DNA of 64,000 bases from Massilia sp. ZL223. GTDB lineage: Bacteria > Pseudomonadota > Gammaproteobacteria > Burkholderiales > Burkholderiaceae_D. Location: contig NZ_JAGPWD010000004.1 of NCBI RefSeq assembly GCF_018119395.1, forward strand, positions 124,001 through 188,000, written 5' to 3'. A program made the position numbers and the translations under genes. Within the stretch, counting starts at the first letter, position 1; the number at the start of each line of letters is the position of its first letter. Under the pieces are notes generated by a model. That model ran no database searches, was not told where the DNA came from, and worked only from the letters and a program-made list of their open reading frames with translations. Positions 1 through 8,740 of the stretch are shown here, in pieces.

Positions 1-72
1 CGGCCCGCGCCGGAAGTCGTAGGCGCCAGTGGCGCGTACGACGGCCTTACGGTTGGCCACTAGCGCTCGATC

Positions 73-105
73 CGTCATCCCGGCGAAGGCCGGGATCCAA
101 GTTTG
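73..105. repeat. REP-like intergenic palindrome, copy 1
   Basis: A GC-rich hairpin (arms around ATCCCGGC and GCCGGGAT, GAAG-type loop) framed by CGTC on one side and CAAGTTT on the other. Copies with the same frame lie at 17951-17983 (inverted) and 37397-37428. It sits just past the stop of the minus-strand PhoX gene, so it may also act as that gene's 3' hairpin. The rest of positions 1-134 shows nothing I can assign. Confidence 0.7.
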
Positions 106-134
106 CTCGCACGTCACCGGAATAAAGAAAGGGC

Positions 135-2390
135 TTAGGTTCCGATCCGCCCACCGTCATTCTTCGTGATGACAATCGTCGCCGAGCGCGGGCGCTTCCC
201 CGCGCCATACCCCGCATTCGCCGGCCACTGGCTGGTGTACTTCGCCGGATCAGCCACGTTCGCCGAGGAGGTGTTCTCGCCCGGATGCTGGATGTTCACG
301 AACAGCGCCTTGCCATCCGGCGTTTCGGCGATGCCGGTGATCTCCGACCCCACCGGCCCCACCAGGAAGCGCTTGAGCGTATCGGCCGTGGCGGCCTTAC
401 CGACGAAGGTATCCACATTCAAGGTCGAACCATCGGCGCGCGGATAGCTCAGGGTGACTTTCTTGCCGTCGCCCACCTGCCCCGGCACGCCGGCCAGCAT
501 CATGCAGTTGGTGACGTCGGTGTAGGCGCCGTCGTCGGTCTGGAACCAGCAGATGCCGGTGGCGGTGCTGAAAGCCAGGCCGTCCGGGCTGGAGAAGTCC
601 TGATCGGCGGTGAGGCCGGACAGGTTGACCTTGTCGGCGGCGGCAGCCGCTTCGGCGCCGAACAGATACACGTCCCAGGTGAAGCTGGTGGCGGCGGAAC
701 CGGCGGCGCCTTCCTTGACGCGCAGGATGTGGCCGTTCGGGTTGCCGTTCTGCGCCGTCGTGCCCTTCATGTCGGTGTAGACGCGCGGGTTGGCGGCGTC
801 GGGTGCGGACTGGCTGGCGCTGCCCGGTTCCACGCGGCGGTTGCTGTTGTTGGTCAGCGCGAAGTAGATCTCGCCGTTGGCCGGATTCACCGAGCACCAT
901 TCCGGACGGTCCATCCTGGTCGCGCCGACCGCGTCGCCCGCCAGGCGTACATTGACCAGCACGTCGGCCTGGTCGGCGAACTTGTAGTTGGCGTAGGCGG
1001 CGATGGCAGCGTTGGTGATCGACAGTTCGATCCACTGGCCACTGCCGTCGGCGGCGAATTTGGCGACGTACAGCTTGCCGTTGTCCAGGTACTTGTCGCC
1101 GGTGGCGATGCGGTCCGCCGCGCTGGCGTCGGCGGCGCTCCAGAGCGTGTTCGACACGTACTTGAAGATGTATTCGTTACGCGAGTCGTCGCCCATGTAG
1201 ACGGCCAGCGGCTTGCCCGCTTCGACCTTGCCGAAGGCTGCGCTTTCGTGCGCGTAGCGGCCCAGCGCGGTGCGCTTCTTGATGGCGCGGGTCTTGTCGT
1301 AGGCGTCCATCTCGACGATATAGCCCATGCCGTTCATCTCGTTGCGGTAGTCGTCGCTGCCGTTGGTCGAAACGCCGGTTTTGCTGATATTCCAGCGCGC
1401 GTACTTGTCGTCCGCGCCCCCGGTTTCCCAGCCGTGGCGCGACGCGGCGCCCTGGTCGCGGCCATAGCGCTTGAGCGCGGCCACGCTCTTGTCGGCGCGC
1501 GCGGCGTCGTCGGTGGCAGCGCGGGTGAAGTAGCCGGACCAGTTCTCCTCGCCCGACAGGTAGGTGTTCCACGGGGTCTTGCCGGTGCCGCAGTTGTTCA
1601 GGGTGCCGCGGATCTTGGTGCCGGTGGGCGAATACTTGGTGGTCACGAGCACATTGCCGCGCACCGGGCCGGAGAGCTCGACCTCGGTCTGCTGGTGCAC
1701 GCGGCGGTTGAACGCGGACTCCTTCAGGTATTCCCACTTGCCGGCGTTCTTGCGCACTTCGACCACGGACAGGCCGTGCAGGGCCATCTCCTTGTCGACT
1801 TCCGCCGCGGGACGCGGCAGGCTCATGGTGCCGCCGTTCGCATGCAGGAAGAAGGACGACAGTTTTTCGTCGGTGGTCGCTTCGTGGTTCATCGCCAGCA
1901 GGCCGCGGCTGTTCTCGCTGGTCGAGGGGACGCCAGTGCTCGACAGCGGGAAGAATTCCATGCCGTCGTGGTGGTCGCCGGCGCGGTTTTCCATATCCGT
2001 ATCGGTACCGTCGTTCTTGTAGGCCGGGGTGGCAGCGGTGAGCGGATCACCCAGTGCGTACAGGACCGAGGCGGTGTAGCCGGCCGGGACCACCACGGCG
2101 TCCGCCAGGCTCTTGGACACGGCGGTAAAGCCCAGCAGCTTCTCGGCCGGTGGCGTGGTGCCGGTCGGCGGAGCCGGCGCGGTGACGGTGTCGCTGTCCG
2201 AACCGCCGCAGGCGCTCAGGCCCATGGCGCCGAGGAAGGCGGTGGCGGCCGAGGCGGCGCCGCCGCGCAGCAGGCTGCGGCGGCTCAGGCGGGCGTTGAG
2301 GACGGTGCTGAAGTGCTCGTTCGACGATGGGTTGGTATCGATATCGTCATGGTCGACAGGGATGCGGGCAAAGTCGGTCGGCTTGTTCAC
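135..2390 (-). CDS. PhoX family (DUF839) phosphatase, Tat-exported lipoprotein
   Basis: Likely a PhoX-type alkaline phosphatase-like enzyme; characterised members are Ca/Fe-dependent phosphomonoesterases. The N-terminus has a twin-arginine signal SRRSLL (about residues 36-41), a hydrophobic stretch and a lipobox LSAC with Cys61, so the protein should fold in the cytoplasm, pass through Tat and be lipid-anchored. The preceding DDIDTNPSSNEHF segment is typical of PhoX precursors. I chose the GTG at 2390 because AGGA lies 8 bases upstream; an in-frame ATG at 2429 would add 13 residues and has no clear ribosome site. Length of about 751 aa suits the family. No Pho box was recognised. The substrate cannot be read from sequence. 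Confidence 0.9.
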   Translation of the reverse strand: MNKPTDFARIPVDHDDIDTNPSSNEHFSTVLNARLSRRSLLRGGAASAATAFLGAMGLSACGGSDSDTVTAPAPPTGTTPPAEKLLGFTAVSKSLADAVVVPAGYTASVLYALGDPLTAATPAYKNDGTDTDMENRAGDHHDGMEFFPLSSTGVPSTSENSRGLLAMNHEATTDEKLSSFFLHANGGTMSLPRPAAEVDKEMALHGLSVVEVRKNAGKWEYLKESAFNRRVHQQTEVELSGPVRGNVLVTTKYSPTGTKIRGTLNNCGTGKTPWNTYLSGEENWSGYFTRAATDDAARADKSVAALKRYGRDQGAASRHGWETGGADDKYARWNISKTGVSTNGSDDYRNEMNGMGYIVEMDAYDKTRAIKKRTALGRYAHESAAFGKVEAGKPLAVYMGDDSRNEYIFKYVSNTLWSAADASAADRIATGDKYLDNGKLYVAKFAADGSGQWIELSITNAAIAAYANYKFADQADVLVNVRLAGDAVGATRMDRPEWCSVNPANGEIYFALTNNSNRRVEPGSASQSAPDAANPRVYTDMKGTTAQNGNPNGHILRVKEGAAGSAATSFTWDVYLFGAEAAAAADKVNLSGLTADQDFSSPDGLAFSTATGICWFQTDDGAYTDVTNCMMLAGVPGQVGDGKKVTLSYPRADGSTLNVDTFVGKAATADTLKRFLVGPVGSEITGIAETPDGKALFVNIQHPGENTSSANVADPAKYTSQWPANAGYGAGKRPRSATIVITKNDGGRIGT

Positions 2391-2492
2391 GAAGTGGATC
2401 CTGTTCGGTGGTGGTAAAAGTCCGAACATGGTAGAGAGTCAAGATGACCACTTTGTGACGCCTTCGTAACAGATTGATGACACAGTCCGTGT

Positions 2493-2840
2493 TTACGCAG
2501 GACGGTGTCCCAGGCCGATGCAGGCCGCACCCATCAGCGCCAGCCCGACACCCAGGTAATCGGTCCACACCGGCTTGATGCCGTCGACCACGGCCAGCCA
2601 GGCCAGGGCGGTGGCGATATAGACCGCGCCATAGCTCGCGTACACCCGGCCGCTGGCCGCCGGATGCAGGGTGAGCAGCCAGACGAAGGCCGCCAGGCTG
2701 AGCGCGGCGGGCAGCAGCAGCCATGCCGGGCCTTTGCCGGTGAGCCAGAGCAGGGGAAGGTAGCAGCCGAGCAGCTCGGCGATGGCGGTCAGGAAGAACA
2801 GGCCGAGCATGCGGCTGGTTGCGAACAGGTCGAAGGTCAT
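2493..2840 (-). CDS. YnfA/UPF0060 family small membrane protein
   Basis: 115-residue, almost wholly hydrophobic protein with four predicted helices. It has the hallmarks of the YnfA (UPF0060) family: a [17 protein letters not shown] segment in the first helix, a [11 protein letters not shown] segment in the third, and an ending around [16 protein letters not shown]. The family resembles small multidrug-resistance transporters in fold, and some members have been reported as efflux pumps, but the substrate here is unknown. I used the ATG at 2840; the ORF runs further upstream but that part is out-of-family sequence. There is no strong ribosome site. Confidence 0.88.
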   Translation of the reverse strand: MTFDLFATSRMLGLFFLTAIAELLGCYLPLLWLTGKGPAWLLLPAALSLAAFVWLLTLHPAASGRVYASYGAVYIATALAWLAVVDGIKPVWTDYLGVGLALMGAACIGLGHRPA

Positions 2841-2890
2841 TGGGCAGGATCGTGGACGGCGGAATGCCGCCGTGATCCTATCACCTGCCC

Positions 2891-3298
2891 TCAGTAACGG
2901 CCCAACTCCCGCACCAGGTCGGAACGCAGTTCGGCGATCGTCGGCGTGATGCCCTTGTCGCCGGGCGTGTAGAAGATGCCGGGCAGGACGCGGTCCTGCT
3001 CCAGCTGCGGCAGCAGGTCTTCCAGCAATTCCTCGATCGAGAAGGCTTGCGCGTCGTAGCCGTCCCATTCGTATTCGGCGCACAGGCTGGCGTAGTCGCT
3101 TGCCGGCCACATCGGAAACACCAGGGTGCCGTCGTCGGTCTTGGCCAGCGCCCAGCCATCCTGGTACAGCCCCCAGACTTCCTGCGCGTCCGCGACGCGC
3201 TTGATGAAGTATTCGTAGCGCTCCGGGCCCGGCAGGGTGACGACCGCCGCCAGTTGCTGCGCGCCCAGCTTGATCGCCGAAATAATCCTTTCGCTCAT
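2891..3298 (-). CDS. DUF2750 domain-containing protein
   Basis: 135-residue soluble acidic protein matching the DUF2750 pattern: an [18 protein letters not shown] segment near the N-terminus, then [15 protein letters not shown] and an acidic C-terminal half. The function of the family is unknown. The ATG at 3298 is preferred because AGGA lies 6 bases upstream; the longer reading from 3325 puts the ribosome site inside the gene. It stands alone between ynfA-like and tssG, all on the minus strand, and nothing links it to type VI secretion except position. Confidence 0.8.
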   Translation of the reverse strand: MSERIISAIKLGAQQLAAVVTLPGPERYEYFIKRVADAQEVWGLYQDGWALAKTDDGTLVFPMWPASDYASLCAEYEWDGYDAQAFSIEELLEDLLPQLEQDRVLPGIFYTPGDKGITPTIAELRSDLVRELGRY

Positions 3299-3409
3299 CA
3301 CCATTCCTGTCGAACCAGGCGACATGCCCGTAAAGTCTCAGCATACGACAACATGGCGGTTCGGCGCAGAATCTAGCGTGCGCGCCCTTGGGAGTGACGC
3401 GGGGAAACC

Positions 3410-4501
3410 CTACAGGACATGCAGGCCGTAGCGCACGTCGCGCCGGTTGGCCGTCTGCGCGCCCTCGACCAGGAAGGCGTCCCAGCCGAGCCGCACCGCC
3501 GGCCCCGTCTCGCGCAGGGCCGCGCTGCGCACGTCCAGCGCGCGCAGCTCCAGCTCGATCTCGTAGGCCAGGGACACGCCGGTGAACATCGACAGCAGGC
3601 TTTTCAGGGCCCTGGCCGCCATGCCGCCGGGCAGGAAGGCGTCGAAGCGCGCGCGGTCGAGCGGCCCGACCACCAGGCGCAGGCGCAGGTCGCGCTGCCA
3701 GACGCGGGCGCCGGCGATCGCGCGCGCCCCGAGCACGGCATTGCCGTCGCCCAGCATGGTCTGCTGGGGCAGCGGCACCGCGTACCAGTCGCCCACGAAC
3801 TGCTCGACCATGACCGGCTGGCCGAAGTATTCGGACAGCACGCGCCCGATCTGCACGGCGGAAGCGGGACGCTGGCGGATGCTGGAGGCAAAGTAGCCCA
3901 GGGTTTCGTCCAGCACCGCGCCGTGTTCCGGGCTGGCCAGGCGCGCGCGCAGCGAGGCGTCGCCGACGCCGGCCAGCGCCAGCAGCAGCGGCAGGAAGGC
4001 GTCGCGCCCATCGAGCTGGTACTGCTGCGCCAGGCGGTACTTGCGCCAGGCCGCATAGAACAGGGCCAGCGAGCGGTTCGAGAAGGTGTCGAGGAAGGCG
4101 CGCGGTCCCTCGTCCTTGTCTTTATCGGAGGCCTGGTGCTCGGCAAGACGCTCGGTGTAGTGGGCCGGCAGGACGCCATTCCCGCCCAGCAGGCCCATGA
4201 AGGCCGGGGTAATGCGGATATGACGCAAGGCGCCGGATTCCAGCGCCGTTGCGAGCGCCGCGGGCTGGGGCTGGATGTCGCGCGGTTCGATCTGGACCGC
4301 CTCGAGCTGGCTGGGCGGGAAGCGCAGGGAGGTCGAATTCTGGAAGCGCAGATGGCGCGCGACGAGGTCCTCGCCGGTCCGGCCACGGCGCCGCAGCCAG
4401 GTTTCCAGCAGGCGCACGGCCTGGAAGAACTCGAAGCGCCAGGGCTCGCGGCACAGGCGCTCGATTACAGCAGGCTGAGGTCCCCGCTTCGCGGTTCGCA
4501 T
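3410..4501 (-). CDS. tssG: Type VI secretion baseplate subunit TssG
   Basis: 363-residue TssG (VasB/ImpH family). With TssF, TssE and TssK it forms the T6SS baseplate wedge that docks the tail to the membrane complex. Recognisable features are the N-terminal [15 protein letters not shown] motif, the LRFPPSQ segment, the [20 protein letters not shown] block and the conserved [12 protein letters not shown] region. Its ATG at 4501 lies inside the end of tssF (37 bp overlap), which implies translational coupling. It is the last gene of tssE-F-G. The usual tssA, tssB, tssC, tssJ, tssL, tssM, clpV and hcp are not in this window. Confidence 0.95.
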   Translation of the reverse strand: MRTAKRGPQPAVIERLCREPWRFEFFQAVRLLETWLRRRGRTGEDLVARHLRFQNSTSLRFPPSQLEAVQIEPRDIQPQPAALATALESGALRHIRITPAFMGLLGGNGVLPAHYTERLAEHQASDKDKDEGPRAFLDTFSNRSLALFYAAWRKYRLAQQYQLDGRDAFLPLLLALAGVGDASLRARLASPEHGAVLDETLGYFASSIRQRPASAVQIGRVLSEYFGQPVMVEQFVGDWYAVPLPQQTMLGDGNAVLGARAIAGARVWQRDLRLRLVVGPLDRARFDAFLPGGMAARALKSLLSMFTGVSLAYEIELELRALDVRSAALRETGPAVRLGWDAFLVEGAQTANRRDVRYGLHVL

Positions 4502-6309
4502 GTGAGCAGCTCCTCTCCGGTTTGGCGCGACACCATCACCAGCCGCGTGAAGCTGTTGGCGTGCACGTACAGCGCAAGAAAGCGCTCGACGATGTGGGCG
4601 AAGGCGTGGATGCCGCTGCCGACAAAGGCTTCCTCGTCGATACTCAAACGCACCTCGACGCCGCGCACCAGGCAGTTGAAGGGATTCCCCGCCATCCAGG
4701 CGCTGGCCGGCTGGTAGTCGATGGCCGCGACGCCGCCGATCTGGCGCTGCGAGGAGGGTGAGCGTGGCAGGTCGTGCAGCGCCAGCATCTCGCGGAAGGC
4801 CTCGACGCCGCCATCGGCCAGCGACAGGTGGTTCAGCGACAACAGCGAGATCAGGCGCCAGTGGGCGTTGCGTCCGCTCGGGAAGCGCCAGGAGGCGGTG
4901 GGTTTGCGCAGGAAGGAAATCTCCTTCACGCTCGATCCGCCTTCCAGTAACAGGTCGCCGCCCGGCTGGCCGTAGCTCAAGGCGCTCGGCAGGTCGCGGT
5001 TGGTGCAGGTGAGTTCGACGCTGAGCGTGTCGGTCTCCACGGCGGCCGGATCGAAGTCGATGTCGACGATGGACACCTGGGTTTCGAAACCCGGGCTTTT
5101 TTCCAGCAGGCTTTCGTCGCGCCGCATCGCCCAGTAGTGGCCATGTTCGCTGGGTGTCTGCGCATGCCGCAGCGAATAGAAAGGGCGGAACTCCACCACC
5201 GACTCGCCCTGCGGCGTCTGCCGGATCAGGCGCAGCGCATCGATCGACACCACCTCGTAGGCATAGGCGCGGCGCGCATCGGCCAGCACCGGGTAGCTCG
5301 CCGTCGTGTGGGTCAGCTGGATCGGCTCGCCGCGCTGGCGGAACAGGTTGACCACGGGCGTGCAGCCCAGCAGGACGTTGTTGGTCGAGAGCGTGCCCAG
5401 CATGCGCGCCAGGTTCGAATCGGCGCGCATGCTCGACAAGGCCAGGTGCAGCGTGACCGCGCGCGCGCCCGGCGGCAGGGCCTTGGCCAGCGCCGCCAGG
5501 TCGATGTCGAAGAAGTTGAATTTCTCGGGGAAGCAGAAGTATTCGGTGAGCAGCCGGTAGGCGGTGTGCGAGCGGGCGGGGAAGTCGATCAGGGCCTCGT
5601 CGTCCTCGAAGCCGGCCGGCTTGACCGGAATGGAGGGCAGCGCCGCCCAGCGTCCGCTGCCTGGCAGCTCGGCGTAGGCGGCCACGCTGCGCATGAAGAG
5701 GGCGTCGCGCAAGGCCGCGCAGAACGAAGCTTCGCCGTCGATGAAGACGCGCAGCGTATCCACTCCCAGCTGGCCCACGCCGCCCTGTTCTGCGGTGGCG
5801 GCCAGGGTGAAACTGATGCTGGACGACGCGCCGGCCGGCAGCCGGACCGCATCGGGGGCGTCGATGATGGCGGAGAAGCTTGCGCGCGTGAGCGCCAGCG
5901 GCGCCACCGCCACCGGATACACGGTGCGGAAGGTACAGGCCACGCCGCGCACGGGGCGGGTGGTGAGCTGGGTGCCGCGCGCGATCGTGCTGGCCGCGGT
6001 CTGCTGCTTGGCCGCGGCGGCGACATCCAGGCGCGCGATCGAGCAGGATGGAAAAGGACGCAGGTAGTGCGGATACAGCACCTCGAACAGCGCCTCGGTG
6101 AATTCCGGGTAGTCGTCGTCGAGGCGCTTGGCGATGCGCGCGTTGAGCAGGGCGAAGGATTCGATCATGCGCTCGGTGTGCGGGTCCTCGCACACCTCGC
6201 CGCTGATCAGGAGGCGTCCGGCGATCTTGGGATAGCGCTCGGCGAAGTCGCGCAGGTTGCGGCGCAGGTAACCCAATTCGCTCTCGTAATAGGGCAGCAG
6301 CTGTTCCAC
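4465..6309 (-). CDS. tssF: Type VI secretion baseplate subunit TssF
   Basis: 614-residue TssF (VasA/ImpG family), the main structural protein of the T6SS baseplate wedge. The start MEQLLPYYESELGYLRR and the following FAERYPKIAGRL, DPHTERMIESFALLNARI and YPHYLRPFPS blocks are diagnostic of the family. Length is normal (about 580-620 aa). It begins 3 bases past the tssE stop and overlaps tssG by 37 bp, so the three are one transcription unit reading left from the 6.84-6.98 kb promoter region. Confidence 0.97.
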   Translation of the reverse strand: MEQLLPYYESELGYLRRNLRDFAERYPKIAGRLLISGEVCEDPHTERMIESFALLNARIAKRLDDDYPEFTEALFEVLYPHYLRPFPSCSIARLDVAAAAKQQTAASTIARGTQLTTRPVRGVACTFRTVYPVAVAPLALTRASFSAIIDAPDAVRLPAGASSSISFTLAATAEQGGVGQLGVDTLRVFIDGEASFCAALRDALFMRSVAAYAELPGSGRWAALPSIPVKPAGFEDDEALIDFPARSHTAYRLLTEYFCFPEKFNFFDIDLAALAKALPPGARAVTLHLALSSMRADSNLARMLGTLSTNNVLLGCTPVVNLFRQRGEPIQLTHTTASYPVLADARRAYAYEVVSIDALRLIRQTPQGESVVEFRPFYSLRHAQTPSEHGHYWAMRRDESLLEKSPGFETQVSIVDIDFDPAAVETDTLSVELTCTNRDLPSALSYGQPGGDLLLEGGSSVKEISFLRKPTASWRFPSGRNAHWRLISLLSLNHLSLADGGVEAFREMLALHDLPRSPSSQRQIGGVAAIDYQPASAWMAGNPFNCLVRGVEVRLSIDEEAFVGSGIHAFAHIVERFLALYVHANSFTRLVMVSRQTGEELLTCEPRSGDLSLL

Positions 6310-6312
6310 GCT

Positions 6313-6843
6313 TCAGGCTCCCCTCGCCGTCGCTGCGGCCTGCTGCGGCTTGGCGCGCCCCGGCCTCCTGATGCTGTACTGGAGGGTGGAAGGCTGCAGC
6401 ACGGCGTCGAAGTTGACCGGTTCCTGCGACACGCTCACCGCCAGCACGGCCGTGATCGAGAAGCTGAGGCGGTTGACCGACTCTTCGCGCACCTCCAGCA
6501 GGGCCTTCACGTCGCGCAGGCGCGGTTCGTGGCAGGCGATGGTCTTCTCGATGCAGCTGCAGATATAGGCGCGGTCGGAAGGACTGGACAGCGAACGGTC
6601 CGCAAAGTCGGTGAGGCCGTAGCTGACCATCGACTGGCTACATTCCGGGAAGTCTTTGAGCGCGTCCTCGTCGAGGATGGAGCGGGTGTTGAGCAGCGCC
6701 TCGAGGTCGCGCGCGACCATGTCCTTCAAGTCCTCGGCGGACAAGCGTGGATGGGCGCTGCCGTTTGCGTTGCCGCCATGGGCCGCGCCACGCAGCGGCA
6801 CGCCCAGCAAGCGGTCGAATAGTCCCGGCGTAAAACCATTCAT
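6313..6843 (-). CDS. tssE: Type VI secretion baseplate subunit TssE (gp25-like)
   Basis: 176-residue T4 gp25-like protein that initiates sheath assembly on the baseplate. Features: FDRLLG near the N-terminus, the DLEALLNTR motif typical of TssE, a central SYGLTDF segment and a C-terminal beta-rich EPVNFDAVLQP part. The ATG at 6843 has GGAGG four bases upstream, so the longer upstream ORF is rejected. It is the first gene of tssEFG and is divergent from tssK. Confidence 0.94.
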   Translation of the reverse strand: MNGFTPGLFDRLLGVPLRGAAHGGNANGSAHPRLSAEDLKDMVARDLEALLNTRSILDEDALKDFPECSQSMVSYGLTDFADRSLSSPSDRAYICSCIEKTIACHEPRLRDVKALLEVREESVNRLSFSITAVLAVSVSQEPVNFDAVLQPSTLQYSIRRPGRAKPQQAAATARGA

Positions 6844-6892
6844 CGTGCCTCCAGAAAAGAAATCGCATGGTGCCACGTTGGCTGTCGCAAAT

Positions 6893-6904
6893 ATTTGATC
6901 AAAT
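6893..6904. promoter_or_regulatory. Palindrome in the tssE/tssK divergent promoter region
   Basis: ATTTGATCAAAT is a perfect 12-bp palindrome in the 140-bp, AT-rich gap between divergent tssE (start 6843) and tssK (start 6984). A weak sigma70-like pair for tssK (TTGATC 6896-6901, 17 bp, TATCAC 6919-6924) overlaps it. A regulator binding here could control both arms. This is inferred from position only. Confidence 0.4.
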
Positions 6905-6983
6905 TCACATAGGCATCTATCACGCGTTGCTATTGTTTCCGAGCAAAGTTCCGCCAACCGCAAGACGTGAGGAAAGCCAGCAC

Positions 6984-8321
6984 ATGACGAGCAAAGTTCT
7001 CTGGGGCGAAGGCCTGCTGTTGCGCCCACAGCATTTCCAGCGGCAGGACCAGTACCATGAGCACTGCCTGCACAAGGGCATCCGGGCCGTGCATCCGTAT
7101 GCGTGGGGGGTGGACAAGCTGGAAGTCGACCGCGACGCCCTGGGCAGCAGCGTGCTGCGCATCCTCGAGCTGTCGCTGCGCTTCCAGGACGGCCAGCTGG
7201 TCGAAGCGCCGGGGCCCGACGCGCTGCCCGACACCGTGGACCTGAGCCAGCTGGAGGCCGCCCAGAGCGTCACCTATTACGCCGCCGTGCCAGGGCTCAA
7301 GCCCTTCACCGGCAACTTCGTCCAGCCCGGCCAGACCGACAACACCGCGCGTTTCAGGCAAGTAAACGAAGAGACGCCGGACCTGTACACGCAAGCCTCG
7401 CCGGTGCAGCTGGCCTACCTGAAAACCACGGTGCGCCTGGTCTCGGAGTTCGAGCCGCGCGACGCCTACGTGCACTTTCCGCTGCTGCGCCTGCGCCGCG
7501 CCGCCACCGGCGGCTTCGAGCTCGATATGGGCTTCGTGCCGCCGGCCTTGTCCATCGGCGCCTCGCCGGTGCTGTTCCTGCAATTGCGCCGCCTGCTCGA
7601 TGCGCTGCAGGCCAAGGTCGGTGCGCTGTACGGCCACCAGCGCGAACCGAGCCGCAACGTGGTCGAATTCCGCTCGGGCGACATGTCCTCGTTCTGGCTG
7701 CTGCACACGGCCAGCTCCGCGTATGCGGCGCTGACCCACCACTTCCACCATCCGGCCCTGCATCCCGAGCGCCTGTTCGCGCAGCTGCTGGACGTGGCGG
7801 GCGGCCTGATGACGTTTTCGAAAAGCTGGACCCTGGGCGATTTGCCCTCCTACCAGCATGCCGATCCAGGGCCGGCCTTCGCCAAGCTGACCACCATCAT
7901 CCGCGAGCTGCTGGACACGGTGATCTCGTCGAAGTACTTCGCCATCGCGCTGAACGAGACGCGGCCCTGCTACCACCTGGGCATGCTCGACTCGGGCAAG
8001 ATCGACGAGGACACCACCTTCTATGTCGCCGTCTCGGCCGATATCCCGGCGCTGGAGCTGGTGGACGTGGTGCCGGTGCGCTTCAAGGTCGGCGCGCCGG
8101 ACGATGTGGAAAAGTGCGTGCTGTCCGCCCTGCCTGGCGTGCGGCTGCAGCATGCGCCCCAGGTGCCGGCGGCGATTCCCGTGCGGCCGGACACCTGCTA
8201 CTTCGTGCTGGAGTCGAAAGGGGCGATGGCCGAGCGCATGCTCAAGGCGCAGTCGATCTCGATCTACGTCCCGGCGGGCATGAAGGAGCTGAAGCTGGAA
8301 TTGCTGGCGGTCGTGGCCTGA
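6984..8321 (+). CDS. tssK: Type VI secretion baseplate subunit TssK
   Basis: 445-residue TssK, the adaptor that links the T6SS baseplate to the TssJLM membrane complex. The start MTSKVLWGEGLLLRPQHFQ with the following QDQYHE is the family signature. Further hallmarks are PLLRLRRA, DLPSYQHADPGPAF and the C-terminal block ending in a VPAGMKELKLELL segment. The ATG at 6984 follows GAGGA by about 10 bases. In most clusters tssK is followed by tssL and tssM; here it stands alone on the plus strand and is followed by a hairpin and the convergent PAAR operon. Confidence 0.96.
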   Translation: MTSKVLWGEGLLLRPQHFQRQDQYHEHCLHKGIRAVHPYAWGVDKLEVDRDALGSSVLRILELSLRFQDGQLVEAPGPDALPDTVDLSQLEAAQSVTYYAAVPGLKPFTGNFVQPGQTDNTARFRQVNEETPDLYTQASPVQLAYLKTTVRLVSEFEPRDAYVHFPLLRLRRAATGGFELDMGFVPPALSIGASPVLFLQLRRLLDALQAKVGALYGHQREPSRNVVEFRSGDMSSFWLLHTASSAYAALTHHFHHPALHPERLFAQLLDVAGGLMTFSKSWTLGDLPSYQHADPGPAFAKLTTIIRELLDTVISSKYFAIALNETRPCYHLGMLDSGKIDEDTTFYVAVSADIPALELVDVVPVRFKVGAPDDVEKCVLSALPGVRLQHAPQVPAAIPVRPDTCYFVLESKGAMAERMLKAQSISIYVPAGMKELKLELLAVVA

Positions 8322-8343
8322 AGCGCGGATATGATCTCATCCA

Positions 8344-8374
8344 CTCCCGCCGAACAAGCGAATGTCGGCGGGAG
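8344..8374. terminator. Hairpin between convergent tssK and the effector operon
   Basis: Perfect 10-bp stem (CTCCCGCCGA / TCGGCGGGAG) with an 11-base loop, 22 bases past the tssK stop and before the convergent PAAR gene. No T-run follows on either strand, so it is at best a weak or Rho-assisted terminator. Confidence 0.45.
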
Positions 8375-8430
8375 AACGAGGTCGTCAACGCCGCGCTACG
8401 AAATCATGGCTTACCTATGTTATCCACTTG

Positions 8431-8685
8431 TCAGATCGACGAAATCAATTTCGCACCACAAGCAGTGAGATCGTTATCGTAGGCATAGGGCCGGCCCTTG
8501 TGTTTAGCTCCAGCACCGTCCGGCCTGATGGCAAACTTCCCTTTGCATTTGGGGCACAGTGTCATGTCGTCTTCAAGTGCAGCCTCCATGCCCATCACGA
8601 CAGTACCTGAGGACACCGAAATAACCTGACCACCGTGGTCCGTTTTGTCATTCATGCGAATTACGCCACGCCCCTCATGCTTCAT
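8431..8685 (-). CDS. PAAR domain protein (T6SS spike tip)
   Basis: 84-residue PAAR protein, expected to cap the VgrG trimer and sharpen the T6SS spike. The pattern fits: GVIRMNDKTDHGGQV, an internal CPKCKG pair of cysteines, and an ending TACGAKLIS as in classical short PAAR proteins. There is no C-terminal toxin extension. The ATG at 8685 has AGGAGG 4 bases upstream, so the GTG at 8700 is not needed. It is the last gene after vgrG, the phospholipase and the Sel1 lipoprotein, 55 bp from the latter, and so is probably the cognate tip for that VgrG. Confidence 0.88.
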   Translation of the reverse strand: MKHEGRGVIRMNDKTDHGGQVISVSSGTVVMGMEAALEDDMTLCPKCKGKFAIRPDGAGAKHKGRPYAYDNDLTACGAKLISSI

Positions 8686-8740
8686 ATAGCCTCCTGACAC
8701 AGATTGATGAGTTAACCGCTGACGAGCAAAATTTCCTGCA

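Noticed and set aside
285..2417. Long plus-strand ORF of 710 codons opposite the PhoX gene
   Set aside because: Antisense shadow typical of high-GC DNA; low-complexity Gly/Ala/Val product with no domain, while the minus strand encodes a clear PhoX protein.
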